Assembly (NCBI GenBank): GCA_029215795.1
Contig: JARDYH010000001.1
Location: 397,767,154 to 397,831,153 of the forward strand
Source: Anniella stebbinsi
Lineage: Eukaryota; Chordata; Lepidosauria; Squamata; Anniellidae
Length of the DNA stretch: 64,000 bases
Direction of reading: 5' to 3'
Shown: one piece after another, positions 1 through 10,462 of the stretch
Layout: each line of letters opens with the position of its first letter
Numbering within the stretch: position 1 is the first letter of the stretch
Program-made: the position numbers and the translations under genes
Notes under the pieces: generated by a model
The model's database searches: none
Told to the model about the DNA's origin: nothing
What the model saw: only the letters and a program-made list of their open reading frames with translations

Positions 1-439
1 AACTACTTCAGGCTTCTCCTTTCCCTGCAACCCCCCTCGTCCAATACACGTGCTAAATGCTGGCTATAAGAAGCCTGCCCTAAGCCAACCTGGGCATAGA
101 TTCTTGCTAAAAGACGGTGAGTCACACATCCCTACTAGGTGGGACACACTCTTGGCTTGGCTAACGAAAGGCTCCCCTAACACGTGTCTTGTGTTTCACA
201 CTCGCTCGCTGCCCGGCCTTGTCCCCTGTCCAGGAACATCTCCGATTGTAGGGCCGATATGGCAGGGGCACGCATTCACACGACGAGCGTCCTACAGGTC
301 CCGGTTGCTTTGCATTTACAGGGTAATGCGGCAGGCAGGCTCCAGCAAGAACCTAGGGTGAGGATTCAGACGGGGGTCTAAGAGGGCTTACAACACGGGG
401 GTCGGGAGTTCCTGGTAGACTTATCTGGGCGCTGCCTCG
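1..439. other. PYGO1 intron 1 (partial)
   Basis: This lies downstream of the PYGO1 exon 1 donor, so it should be intron. I see no exon resembling PYGO1 exon 2 and no recognisable repeat. Confidence 0.5.
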
Positions 440-636
440 CCATGCACCACTGCTGGGCCAGGCCGGGCCCTTGCCCTGGGCATGTTCTCCGGAGGGCGCC
501 CGGCCTACAAAGTGCCCCCGCAGCGGGGCTTGTGCAACTCAGGCGACGGCGGCGGCTCCCTAAACCCACGAGCCCGGCCAGGCTTTGGTGTGGCACGGGC
601 GCTGCCGCCGCCAGGCCCGGTCTTTCTGCTCCCTAC

Positions 637-688
637 CTCGGGGCCTCTTGAGCGCCGCGGCAGGGTCCTTCTCGTGTTCCGCGGACAT
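637..688 (-). CDS. PYGO1: PYGO1 coding exon 1 (Pygopus homolog 1, N-terminus)
   Basis: This exon encodes the first 17 residues of Pygopus-1, MSAEHEKDPAAALKRPR, and ends on the first base of a Gly codon before a GTAGGG splice donor. It closely resembles the mammalian Pygopus-1 start that I recall (MSAEQ-K-P---LKR-RG), where the next exon opens with a Gly-Gly-Asp stretch leading to the N-terminal homology domain. Pygopus-1 is a nuclear PHD-finger co-activator that binds histone H3K4me and BCL9 and supports Wnt/beta-catenin transcription. The PHD finger and most of the protein lie beyond the left edge. The start has a purine at -3. Support comes from the match, the donor, the surrounding CpG island and the position downstream of PRTG on the same strand, as in mammals. 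The exon is short, so homology alone is modest evidence. Confidence 0.8.
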
Positions 689-702
689 CACCGGCGTAGC
701 AT
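688..702 (-). promoter_or_regulatory. Short uORF overlapping the PYGO1 start codon
   Basis: On the minus strand an ATG at 702-700 opens a four-codon frame (Met-Leu-Arg-Arg). Its TGA stop at 690-688 shares its A with the PYGO1 ATG, giving TGATG. If transcription starts upstream, this arrangement suits termination-reinitiation control of PYGO1 translation. The layout is read directly from the sequence; the regulatory role is inference. Confidence 0.5.
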
Positions 703-2035
703 CGCTCCAGGCCCCGCAGGGCGGCAGTAGCAGGGGAGGCGGCGGCAGCGGCTACTGCGAGGGGGCGGGAAGGAGGCGGCGGCCGAACCCCCCTGTGGGG
801 CCAGGAGGAGCCGCCCGCCGGCCTCAGGGGAGCCTCCGAGGGAGGCGAGCAGCTCCACTGCCGGCCTCTGCCAGGGGCGGGACCGCGGCCGAGCCGCACT
901 GAGAGGCGGGGGAGGCCCGCGCTGGTTGTGCCCTGCCGCAACCGGCAGCGCCCTCCGCGGCCCTGATGGGATGGCCGGGGAAGAGGCGGCGGCGCCGAAA
1001 TCCCGCCCGCTGCCTGGGACGCCTCGCAAAGGTCGCTCCTGTAACCGCCCGGATGCAACTTGGGAGTAAAGGGGGCACAGGCGGCGGGGCAGCAGCACAG
1101 CCCGGGCCTCCCTCGGGGGCTCCGCCGGAAAGGGCGCCCGACGCAGGGAACGGGGCGGGCGGGCAGGCGGTGCCTCCGTCATGCCCGGGAGCCCCCGGGC
1201 GCAGAGACCTCCCTGTTTGCCTCGGCGCCCTCGGGGCTCTTCCAGGGGTGACCTTTGGGGAGTGAGCGCAGGACAAAGACGCCCCGGCGGGGGTCTTCTC
1301 CCACCTCGCCGCGCCTCCCCCTCACGGTCCAGGGGCGCCCTCAGGCCGCAGTCTGGAGCACCGCAGGTGGGGCGAGCAGCTCCCCAGGGCCACTGCACGC
1401 CACCTTCTTTGGGGGGCCTTTTGGGAGCCCCCCCTTCTATATGTACATTGGCACAGAGAGAGGACGAGGGATTTATTCGGGGCCCCCAAAGGCCCGCAGG
1501 GAAGCCACGTCCATGGACTGGGCCTTGCTTAGGCTACCTGCCTACCTGTGTCTATCTACACCCGGGTGGGGCAGCCACATGCCCACCAGGCAGCCAGACT
1601 GGCTTCTCCTGGGGGCTGGTCCATCGCAGCGGTCTTGATGACCCGTCTCTAAACTCCCAGCTTGCTGCAAGCCCAGGGCTGCCGCCTTTGGTCATCTGAG
1701 GCCTGGCGGGAAAGCAGGGCTGGGTGGCTGCGGACATTTCCTGGAGGAGCAGGCCTCCACCTCAACTGCTGGTGAACGAGGAGGTCTATATATCTCACAT
1801 ATCCTTTCAAATTTACCAAATTGAGCTTTCCTGTTGCTTTCCCTATATTTTCTCAGCTGCCCTGAGGGCTTATGTAGTAAAACGTTGGTGGAAGTGGATA
1901 CCAGAAATAACCCATTGTTCCACAGGATATCATCCCCAAGACACATCATCCCAGTTCTTGGTGAGGAAAGTCCATGCACATGCTCTCGCCTCCCTTCCCA
2001 GCTTGTGGGCAAGTACCTTGAGTGACATGGTACTT

Positions 2036-2285
2036 TTGGCCCACTCGAAATTTATTATTATTTATTGCATTTACATTCCGCCTTTTATCCCCTCCATGAA
2101 ACCTAAAGTGGTGTACATAATCCTTCTCACCATTTTATCCTCACAACAACAACCCTGTGAGGTAGGTTGAGCTGAGAGTCTGTGACTGGCCCAAAGTCAC
2201 CCAGTGGGTTTCCATGGCCAAGTGGGGACTAGAACCTGGATCTCCCGACCCTGGCTCTGGAACGCACACTGGCTCTGGAACGCAA
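2036..2285 (-). mobile_element. tRNA-derived SINE with L2-like tail
   Basis: Read on the minus strand, this is a body containing 'ggccatgg', 'gactttgggccagtcacag' and 'gtgaggataaaatgg', then a tail of the form 'ggaatgtaaatgcaataaata'. The same family recurs at 47953-48192 and 50513-50762. Those copies also keep the head, with a GGTTCTAGT-like B box. The head of this copy is cut or diverged. The simple tail resembles the ends of the L2-type LINEs in this window. Confidence 0.75.
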
Positions 2286-2927
2286 CCCTCAAGTGCTTCA
2301 GTGAACATTGAATTTGGTCTTTGGACTGAAAGAGGTTCCCCCCCTCTGACCTAGGAGCAGGGAAAGTGAGTGGTTGCTTGCTTTTATGAGGACATACAAA
2401 AGAGGCTGGAAATTCTTGGCAACATTTGGATGTACAGGACTTTTTGTGGCCATGTATAGTGCAAAAAAATGAGAGGGGGAAACTGAGCAGTATTGGGTAG
2501 AGTTTAATTATACATTTAAATTCAACTAGAATATTAAGTTGTGTTTTTTTAACTGCCAAGTGGTAACCTTGCATGGTGTGAATATAACCACTGAGTAAGT
2601 TGGTCATTTCTGTTCTCCTGCCAAGTGGCAAGTAGAATTTTATTACCACATGTCTGCACTTGATCAGGGCAAGCAGGACAGAAGGAATATTCCCATCTTT
2701 TGGTAGGACTTTTATCATGATCAAACACCTGAGCCCTGCCAATCTTCTATCTAATCCGGCTCGCCAGCCATTATAACCAGTTGAGCAATTCTCCCACTGC
2801 ACTGTTTGTTGTCACAGAGTTCAGCTCTACTGCCATTCATAATTTCTTTTTCTTTGTAATAATAAAGTACTGAAACAATACAGGGTGAAAACATTTTTAT
2901 TCTGTTCCTAAAAAATAGTGGCTCTTA

Positions 2928-3112
2928 TGGGAGGGGCTGAGCCCATGCTATGCACATGGAAGGTTCAATCCCCGGCATCTCCAGGTAGGGCTGGAAAAAC
3001 TCCTGCCTGAAACCCTGGAGAGCCATGGCTGCCAGTCAGTGTCGACAATACGGGGCTAGATAGACCAAGAGCCTCACTCCGTATAAGGCAGCCTCTGATG
3101 TTCCTACAGCCA
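2928..3112 (+). mobile_element. tRNA-Ala-derived SINE
   Basis: The head retains a degenerate tRNA-Ala-like B-box region, 'ggttcaatccccggcatct'. It is followed by a body with 'ctgcctgaaaccctggagag', 'gctagatagacc' and 'gtataaggcagcc'. A second copy with a better-preserved head is at 61630-61825. It is a retroposed repeat and not a tRNA gene, because the A-box half is degraded and no cloverleaf closes. Confidence 0.75.
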
Positions 3113-3159
3113 GAGCTCATGAATCAGGGATAACATCAACAGGAAGAGAGGGTTAGCAC

Positions 3160-3567
3160 ACACACACCACAAAGGGTCTGGAAACAAAGCCCTATGGGGA
3201 GAGACTGAAAGAAATGGGCCTGAGGGGAGACATGATAGCACTCTTCAAGGACTTGAAAGGTTGTCACACAGAGGAGGGCCAGGATCTCTTCTCCATCATC
3301 CCAGAGTGCAAGACGCAGAATAGTGGGCTCAAGTTACAGGAAGCCAGATTCTGGCTGGATATCAGGAAAAAACTTCCTGTTAGAGCAGTATGTCAATGGG
3401 ACCAATGACCTAGGGAGGTTGTGGGCTCTCCCACACGAGAGGCCTTCGAGAGGCAGCTGGACAGCCAAATGTCAGGGATGCTTTAAGGTGGATTCCTGCA
3501 TTGAGCAGGGGGTGGACTCGATGGCCTTATAGGTCCCTTCCAACTCTACTATTCTATGATTCTTACT
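3160..3567 (+). mobile_element. CR1 LINE 3' end
   Basis: The sequence matches the sauropsid CR1 3' terminal region, with landmarks 'gatagcactcttcaag', 'gaggttgtgggctctccc', 'ctcgatggccttatagg' and the terminal 'attctatgattc'. It is heavily 5'-truncated and has no reverse transcriptase. The same family runs on the minus strand at 36688-37395. Confidence 0.85.
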
Positions 3568-3866
3568 TTTCCCCTACACCCCCAGCTCTCAGTCACAGTA
3601 TATTTACTATACAGCATAGATTAAATCCTTGCTCCTTCACTCTCCTAATCTCATTTTTCTGGAATGGCCCCATGGCACAGATTTGCCGTGCAGAGAATCT
3701 GGGGGTGTCAAGAGCCAAGCCTGTGAGGGCTACAGCTACTGGTACATGCGCAGCTCACATTAAGGAGCTAAGCAGAGAGTGGCAGCGAAATGTGGCAGTG
3801 GCACCACCACCACCACCACCACCGGACTGACTGCTGAAATCCAATTGTCTCACTAAAGTTCATTGG

Positions 3867-4792
3867 TGTCGTGACTAGGCCTGTTCCCCTTAGGCTGGCG
3901 GAAGGAGGTTCTGGCAATCAATTGAGATCAGATTCTGAAGCAGAAGAGACAGCGCCAGAAACATACCGCCCTACAAGCGAAGTGGGGGAGGTGATTCTCA
4001 CGGGCTCTTCACCAGCTGGGGGTGAACCTTCGCCAGACCTTATAACTGAAAACATTAACAACACACAGTCTATGGGCAATCATTCTTCAGAAGGGGAGGG
4101 CACGTCAAGGTTAACTGATCCTAGAGTCTGCCACAGACTCAAACAGGCGGACCTAAAGGAAGGCGAGAGAAGGTCGGCCTGGCTAGCTTCTTGCCAAAGG
4201 TTTCTTCAGAACCAGCCTCCTTGAGGTTAAAGCGTTCTGGGTAAAGGCTTTCCCTTTTCCTTGAAAGGACAATTGTCTTGCTTACTTAGGCTGCCTCTAC
4301 ACCAGAGGTTTAAAGCTCTTTCAAGTCTCATTAAAAATTTTACCTCTACATGAGCGGAGTGCAAATCAGGAGTTGAGGCGCGTTATCTATCCGATTATGC
4401 GCATTATCGAATGCGCGTTAAATAGCGAGTTTTATTTTGCTGCGGGCCGTTAGAGCACATTTTGACTATGTGAACAAGCGATTCTCCGCATTAACTACTT
4501 CTAAAGTGCATTTCAAACAACTGGTAAGGCCACCAGTTGTGCGCTCAATTACCTCCTGCGTACAGTCATTTAACCATAAAGCGCTTCCGAGAAGATGCAC
4601 ATAATCGGAGAACCAGGCATCAAACCGAATTCTTGTAGAGGGAGTCTTAGTTTTGCCTAGAAAGACATTCCTAGAAGTTAAACTCTCTTCAGGTGGGAAG
4701 AGATGTTTGCTGCCTGAATAAAGCTTTGTGGAACACGTGGCAGACCTCTTCATTGTCTCCCAATAAGGCGGGAGGTTTTGGGAAACACGACA
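3867..4792 (+). mobile_element. Solo LTR, interrupted by another element
   Basis: The ends form an inverted repeat typical of an LTR (TGTCGTG ... CACGACA), with an AATAAA near 4718. It aligns along its length with the uninterrupted LTR at 16214-16788, except that about 350 bp (roughly 4288-4648) are extra here. No gag or pol sequence is next to it, so it is a solo LTR. The flanking 5-mers (attgg/gttag) are not a convincing target duplication. A GTG-initiated frame of 117 codons (3871-4224) lies in the U3-like part. Confidence 0.75.
4288..4648. mobile_element. MITE-like insertion inside the LTR
   Basis: This is the segment missing from the sister LTR at 16214-16788. Its ends are imperfect inverted repeats: left 'taggctgcctctacac', and right 'tgtagagggagtc', which complements 'gactccctctaca'. 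The interior has many CG dinucleotides. The exact edges and any target duplication could not be fixed. Confidence 0.55.
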
Positions 4793-5629
4793 GTTAGTAA
4801 GACTGTTCTCCATTTCTCTCTGCCTATTCAGGCGGTGTCCACAGCTGCATTCTGGATGCATTTCAAAATCGAGTCACTGCGCAGTGCTGTGCATTCACAG
4901 ACAAAATTGCGCCCACCCATCTATGCGCTGCTCCCTCTCAAAACCGCATGCTTTGGGTTGATTTTAATAAGTGTTACATTTGCATAATTGCTCGCATGCA
5001 CCTAGAAAACCTCTAACGCGCATTATGCCATGTGCTGATTTATAAAGTGTACCGGGGGCAGAGAGTGGGTGAGAACAACCCTTAAGAGGCTGTATACTAT
5101 AGGTGATTTGTGTTTGTGCAAATATGCAATAAATAAAACCCAAATATGAAGAGGTTCCAATCGCAAAGGAGAAGAGAGGGATGGTGGCCAGGGAGAGAGG
5201 CATTATGGATGATTGATGTTTAAATTTGGTTTAGAAAAGCCATTTGAAAATTTAGTAAGTAAAAACATTCCATTTGTACCAGTCATGCAAAACACTTGGA
5301 CCTCTTTAATGAAGGGCAAGATACATTGCTGTAAGAACACTAGGAAGCAGACTGAGGCATCCTATGAGCCCCGACCCCAAGACGGGGCAAAGTGAGTGGG
5401 TGTCGTCCAGGTGTGGATTGTGTGGAAAGAGTGCTGGAGAAAGTTAGCTGTGTTTCTAGGGACCAACCACGTCTTAAAGGATAGCCCTGCTGCTGTCCTG
5501 CCCCCATTTCATTACTCACCAACTCCATGCTAAAAGTCCCTCTCAGTCTTTTGACCCACTGAAGAATATATTGAAAAGAAAGTGACTCCTTAAGGGGGAA
5601 AAAAGAGGTACAATTTACTAAAGGAAACT

Positions 5630-5635
5630 TTTATT
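5630..5635 (-). terminator. Candidate PRTG poly(A) signal AATAAA
   Basis: The minus strand reads TTTAAATAAAAG here, the last canonical hexamer before the intergenic repeats. Cleavage would fall about 10-30 bases further left. No clear GU-rich downstream element is visible. Confidence 0.45.
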
Positions 5636-6391
5636 TAAACTGTGCAATACATCGGTATTAGACAGCAGTTTTATAAACATTTTGGCATTTAAATTTCTGC
5701 TCATTTTTGGCATGACATTTGTGCTAGTATAAGAACAAGTTTGGGATGGGTGGGGTGGAGGGAAAAGGAAAAACACAGCAGGTTAACATTCACTATAATG
5801 CTATTTTTAAAAAAAGTTTTAAAAAATCCACATTATGAAACAAAACATTAAAAAATACAGTTTAAAAGGTACATTCATGATCAAGGCAAACAGCGGCTGC
5901 CCTCATGCAATGGAATTCACTGAGCTGATCCCCTGAGTCAAATATAAAATTAATATAATTCAGCTCCGTCCTCCATTCGCCAGTCAGCCGCTGCTGCCCT
6001 TACAAGAAAACAGCAGAAGGAGTGACAAGGCCCAGAACACCCTCAGCTAAAGAAGCACAGCTGGGCTCCCACACTGGCAATTCATTCACATCTCTAAAAA
6101 GTACAACAGAAACAAAGAAGTTTTTTAAAAAAGCCTAGGTTTCTTGAACAAGCCATTTACCAAAAGCACTAGGCAGATGTAAGGGGTTGTGTGTGTGTGT
6201 GTGCAATGGCAACCCCCCCCCCACTAAAATTGGGCAATTCTTACTGAGAGTTCAATTCATGAATGGACCAGGATCAAATTTGTGTGATCTGATTTAGGTC
6301 CAGCGGAACACTTATGTGGTTCAGATCAGGATGAGCATTAGTGTAAGAGATGGTAATCCATTGCTTCCCCAACCTAGAATCTGTCCTGCCG

Positions 6392-6397
6392 TTTATT
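6392..6397 (-). terminator. Alternative poly(A) signal AATAAA
   Basis: The minus strand reads GCAATAAACG. It is a second possible proximal end for the PRTG transcript. Confidence 0.3.
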
Positions 6398-6475
6398 GCT
6401 TCGCTATTACTAGAAAAAATAAATAAATCTAGCACCACGGATAAAAAGTAGGATGCTTTAAAATGAGAGTCGATG

Positions 6476-6667
6476 GGCCTGTACAGACAACATGCTAAGC
6501 CATGGTTAGGCCACGAACCCTTTTGGAGCAAATGGTTAGTGAGCATGTTTAAACTGTGGTTATGTAGCCACCATGGTTAGGAATGGTTCACACGACACAC
6601 TAAGCCATAATGTTTAGCTCAAGTGTACTTAACCAACTGTGGCTTAGTGTATCATCTGAACAGGGTC
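6476..6667. mobile_element. Foldback MITE (cctgt-cagac family)
   Basis: The left end 'gggcctgtacagacaacatg' pairs with the right end 'atcatctgaacagggtc' in inverted orientation. The arms share 'gctaagccatgg'-like motifs with their complements. Related copies are at 53311-53500 and, more diverged, 26974-27157. No clear target duplication was seen. Confidence 0.6.
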
Positions 6668-7422
6668 TGTGAGAAGCCTGCATGAAGTATATGGAGGCTA
6701 ACACTTAATTCCAAGCACAGTAATTGACAATCCTCCAGGCACTGCAAAAAGGTTAGTAGTGCTGTAACGCCCAGCACCACGGCCATTTAATCCTGCCACC
6801 TCTGCTCCATTGCAGCTGCTGAAGGACAAGCCTGCACAAGCCTCCACCCAGCTCTTCAACAAACCCCCTGCCCTGCAAAGCCCCCTCAGTAGCACAGTGG
6901 GGTCAGATTGGCATAGTGGTCCATTGACCAGTCCAGTCTATGGGCAATATTTACTTAAATATTGTCCATAGACAGGATCGGTCAATTGATTGCACATTAT
7001 TGGACTGCAGTCAAAACACTGCATGAAGCTTTGATGCTGATGAAATGTCAAAAATTGGCCTGCTGCCTGTTTGTCAAAACTGTCTTTAAAAACTTGACTT
7101 GGGTTGCTATTATTTTGTTTCATTTCTGTTTTTAATTTCATTTTTTAAAACAACAACAACCCACATTTGTATCTGTAGGTTGAACTGGATGTTCCAGGAT
7201 AAAAGCTGAAGAGAAAAACTGTTCACTGAATCACTTACATTTAAAGAAACCGTACCTTGCAGGGTGACAATGCCTGGCCCAATCTGGCACCCATTGGGTG
7301 CTCTCAGCCCCAGGATTGCGGGGAGGCAGCCAGCCTAGCAATGCAGTAAGGAGATTTACATCCAAGGAATGAAGTTTGAGGAAAGAGAATCGGAGAATCC
7401 CCATGAAGGCAACACCATAGAG

Positions 7423-7556
7423 CAGAGATAGGAAACCTGGTGCCTCCATATATTTTGGACTGCAACTCCCATAACCCCTGACAATGGGCATGCCAGCTGG
7501 GCCTGATGGGAGTTGTAGTCCAAAACATCTGGGGGACACCAGGACACCTACCCCTG
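7423..7556. mobile_element. Foldback hAT-type MITE in the PRTG 3' UTR
   Basis: This 134-bp palindrome has ends CAGAGATAGG and CCTACCCCTG (consensus CAGGGGTAGG). Its inner arms are 'ttttggactgcaactccca' and 'tgggagttgtagtccaaaa'. It is flanked by an 8-bp target duplication with one mismatch (ccatagag at 7415-7422, ccatagtg at 7557-7564), as expected for hAT transposition. Diverged relatives lie near 12430-12565 and 39612-39690. Confidence 0.8.
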
Positions 7557-10249
7557 CCATAGTGCTTCAGTTTGCAAACAAAATGAACCCTATTCTGGCA
7601 CAAATTATTAGTAAATTAAATGTCACTGTTACTGCATCTCAAGTGGTAGAGTAAGTAAAAAGGACATCTTCGTTTAACTGAGTTTCAACATGCTGAATGA
7701 AACACAAAGTGTTTTTCTGCAGCGGTGGGGTATTTGTGGCTAGAATCCCCGACTCTTGCTGAGGGTCCAGCTGCACAGACTTGTGGTGCATATAATGCCC
7801 TGGAGACTCAAACAGAGAGGGCCCACAGATGTGAGTTGGAAGGACAACCTGTCCCAGCCTGGGGGCTTTCCAAACCACATCAGTTTCCTTAAAGATTTGC
7901 AGATTGCACACACAGACACGCCTTACACCAGCCTGGGCTTTTTGGTTGACATCACACTGAAAATATATCAACTGGACCTACGCTCATCCTCTAACACATA
8001 CTTGGGGAAATTGGCCATTGCGCAAGGGAGAGAATCTTCTCATTTCCAGAACTTGGGATCTGCACAACACATGGGATAAACCGTGATTGTCCCATTTGCA
8101 CATTTTGCTCACAAATACCAGAGGCAAAGCAGCAAGCACAAAGCATGTGCCTCAGATGTCTCTGCCCCATGGACTTGGGGCTGCAATTTAGGGCAAGTGT
8201 CCGATCCTCAAAACACTACTTCCTCCAAGGTCGTTCTTTTGGTGCCCCACTGAAATGAATGGGACTATTCTGGAGTATGTATTTCCAATTCAGATCCCAC
8301 TGGTATCAAAAGAAGTTCTCCCTTGGCTATTAAGAGGGAAAGGATCAAGTTAAGCAAGGGCAGCTTTGCTTGGCTGATCTTTGGAAACTTTTAATGACCA
8401 AGCAAATTTCACTTTCCAGAAAAAGTGTACTTCTATGATAAGGCTGCAAGAATCAGTAGCCCTTGAAAGCTGGCCAGAGCCTCTTCCAGGGGCAGTTCAG
8501 AGGAAATAGAAGCTGTTTCAACTGCAGTCATCCTTGGGACGAATATTCTAGACACTCCTAGGTTTTGCCATTTGGTGAATCAAAGGCAAAGCAAGTGCCA
8601 AGCACTTCTCTGGATGTGGGCTGGAGGGTCACATTATAATAGAATGCTAACTTAAACAAGAAATACAAAGCAAAGAGACCTACCTAACACACGCCTCTAT
8701 GCTGAGGTAACCTTAAATATCTTTGGTTTTCTTCATTTGCTGCTAAGAAATACTTAGATAAAAGCTATTTCTTTACTGGTTAATCTCACTGTGGATGAAG
8801 TCATTCTCTTTAGTTAATTCTTGGACAACTGAGGCAAAGCCTACTGTCTGACAAGTATTCCAGTAGAAGACACAAGCAAGGTAAACTAATCTCTGTTATT
8901 GGATAAGCCAAGATTTGCCTTCATCAACAAGGGCCGATTTTTAAGTTGGACAGAGATGTTTGTGAGGCCTTGCAGAATGTTGTGTAACTCGAAAGTTTTC
9001 GTACTCCTACCCTAATCTAAGCTGCTCCAGCAAGAGAGATCATGTTACATCCTTAGCATCTTCCAGCTTTAGGAGCCAACCACGGCGGCTACTGTCCACT
9101 AAAGAATCCCACCATGGCATCTGCTCGTCTTGATTATTCACAAACTAGCCCGTGAAACTGACGGGTCTTTGGCATGAGCACGTTGAGGAGCAGAATCTAT
9201 TGGTGTCACACAACAGTGTGAGGAAGGCATCAAAAAGTGTCAATACAGCAAACAAGTCTTTGGAGAAGAAAATGGTTACCTTCACACATCAGCCCTTGGA
9301 GCATATTGCTAAGAGACTAGGTAAGCCTGAGGAATGCTGTGAGGAACTTCATGCTACGGCTAACGCATTCTCTCTTCTAGCTTCAGTGGCACACTGTGGG
9401 GTGTGCTGCACAGCTTTGTCCAGTGAGGCCCAAAAATAAATCTTTGGCGAGACGAGTTTCTTTTTCTTCAGCAAGTAGATAGATATAGATATATAGATAT
9501 TTTAAAAATTAAAAATATTATATCTAATACTGGACTGTTGAAGAGCTAATTGCTGAAGAAAAGGAAAACAAAATTACACTTGGAAATCTTTGGGGTTATA
9601 TGTGCTGGGAAGATCTTATTTCAACGTTCTTTCAAGGTTCTGGTATCAAGAAGGTAGTTAACACTGTAGGACTAGTCTAGGCAATTCACTACTACAATCC
9701 AAGAGGTCCCTATTGTTTGGTTCACTTCTCCTTCTTTGGGTTAGTAACTACTTATGCAATAAAACATATTCGAACCTATACTTTTTCACTAGCTCATCAT
9801 CATTATTACTTTTGGAAAATATGCAGCTTTCTTCTCTTCTCTACAGAACATTCTTTGGTACAAGATTATTATCATCTTTAAAGCCTTTGAATCCGGAAAA
9901 TTGTGAAAAGGTGAACGTGTCCTGTCTGGTACAGCGCTAGCAAACAAACAAACATAGTCGAAACATCTACAGAGGCAATGAGCCAATTCACCAAAGCTCC
10001 CCCAAAAAAGGGAGGAAGGCTTGACAGCCTGCCCCCTCCCTAAGCTTACCAGCTATTTGTACTGAGTTCCATCTTAATATGGCACAATGAGGCAATTGTT
10101 GCTGTCTGCAACAGAACCAGGAGATCGCCCTGGGAAGTTTCATTACTAGTTTCCTGTAATTTGGAAAAAGAAATGAATCCTGGTTTGTGGTGGGGAGTCT
10201 ATATTGACTGGCTTACAACTTTGATGAATATGGCCCTACGTCTGTCTGA

Positions 10250-10251
<2 letters not shown>

Positions 10252-10322
<71 letters not shown>
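10252..10322. repeat. (CT)n(CA)n microsatellite
   Basis: A CT run passes directly into a CA run of about 38 bases, inside the putative PRTG 3' UTR. Confidence 0.95.
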
Positions 10323-10324
<2 letters not shown>

Positions 10325-10455
10325 TCTCCAACTTAAAAACAAAACAAAACACGATACCCTGTAAGTTTGCCTCACATTGCTGCAAGACACCTTAAAAAGT
10401 TAACAAACTGCGCCCTGAGTACAGGAAAACAATAATACTAGAATAACTTTAAAAA

Positions 10456-10462
10456 GAGGTAG
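10456..10462 (-). promoter_or_regulatory. let-7 seed match in PRTG 3' UTR
   Basis: The minus strand reads ATACTACCTCT, pairing with let-7 positions 2-10. The base opposite position 1 is not A. It is functional only if the PRTG 3' UTR extends this far, which is likely because it lies 1.4 kb past the stop. Confidence 0.5.

Larger units (their letters stand above)
440..1420 (-). promoter_or_regulatory. PYGO1: CpG island, probable PYGO1 promoter and 5' UTR
   Basis: About 1 kb of very GC- and CpG-rich sequence contrasts with the AT-richer DNA around it and encloses PYGO1 exon 1. This is the usual form of a vertebrate CpG-island promoter. No TATA box or start site can be fixed by eye. Transcription should run leftwards, with the start somewhere to the right of 702. 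Long open frames on both strands here are a by-product of GC richness and match no protein that I know. Confidence 0.7.
1421..5600. other. PRTG-PYGO1 intergenic region
   Basis: No gene was recognised between the CpG island and the putative PRTG poly(A) site. The region holds a minus-strand SINE (2036-2285), a tRNA-Ala-derived SINE (2928-3112), a CR1 3' end (3160-3567), a short CAC run (3804-3823) and an LTR with an insertion (3867-4792). I recognise nothing in 1421-2035, 2290-2925 and most of 4795-5600. The last has many CG dinucleotides near 4860-5030 and may be part of a MITE. Confidence 0.6.

Noticed and set aside
482..730. Plus-strand frame beginning near GRPAYKVPPQRG, faintly like the PAYKV of one human PYGO1 isoform
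   Set aside because: It is on the wrong strand for PYGO1 relative to exon 1 and PRTG, and the likeness ends after a few residues.
688..1398. Long minus-strand open frame (236 codons) in the CpG island
   Set aside because: The translation is Arg/Pro/Ala-rich, matches no family and overlaps several other long frames on both strands. This is typical of GC-rich DNA. Only its last codons matter, as the uORF before PYGO1.
3871..4224. 117-codon frame as a host gene
   Set aside because: It lies wholly inside an LTR, starts with GTG, and has a homologous frame in a second LTR at 16218-16574. It is described as part of the LTR.
9152..9439. 95-codon plus-strand frame with several Cys near its end
   Set aside because: It is antisense to the putative PRTG 3' UTR. 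No family was recognised, and it has no visible promoter or splice context.
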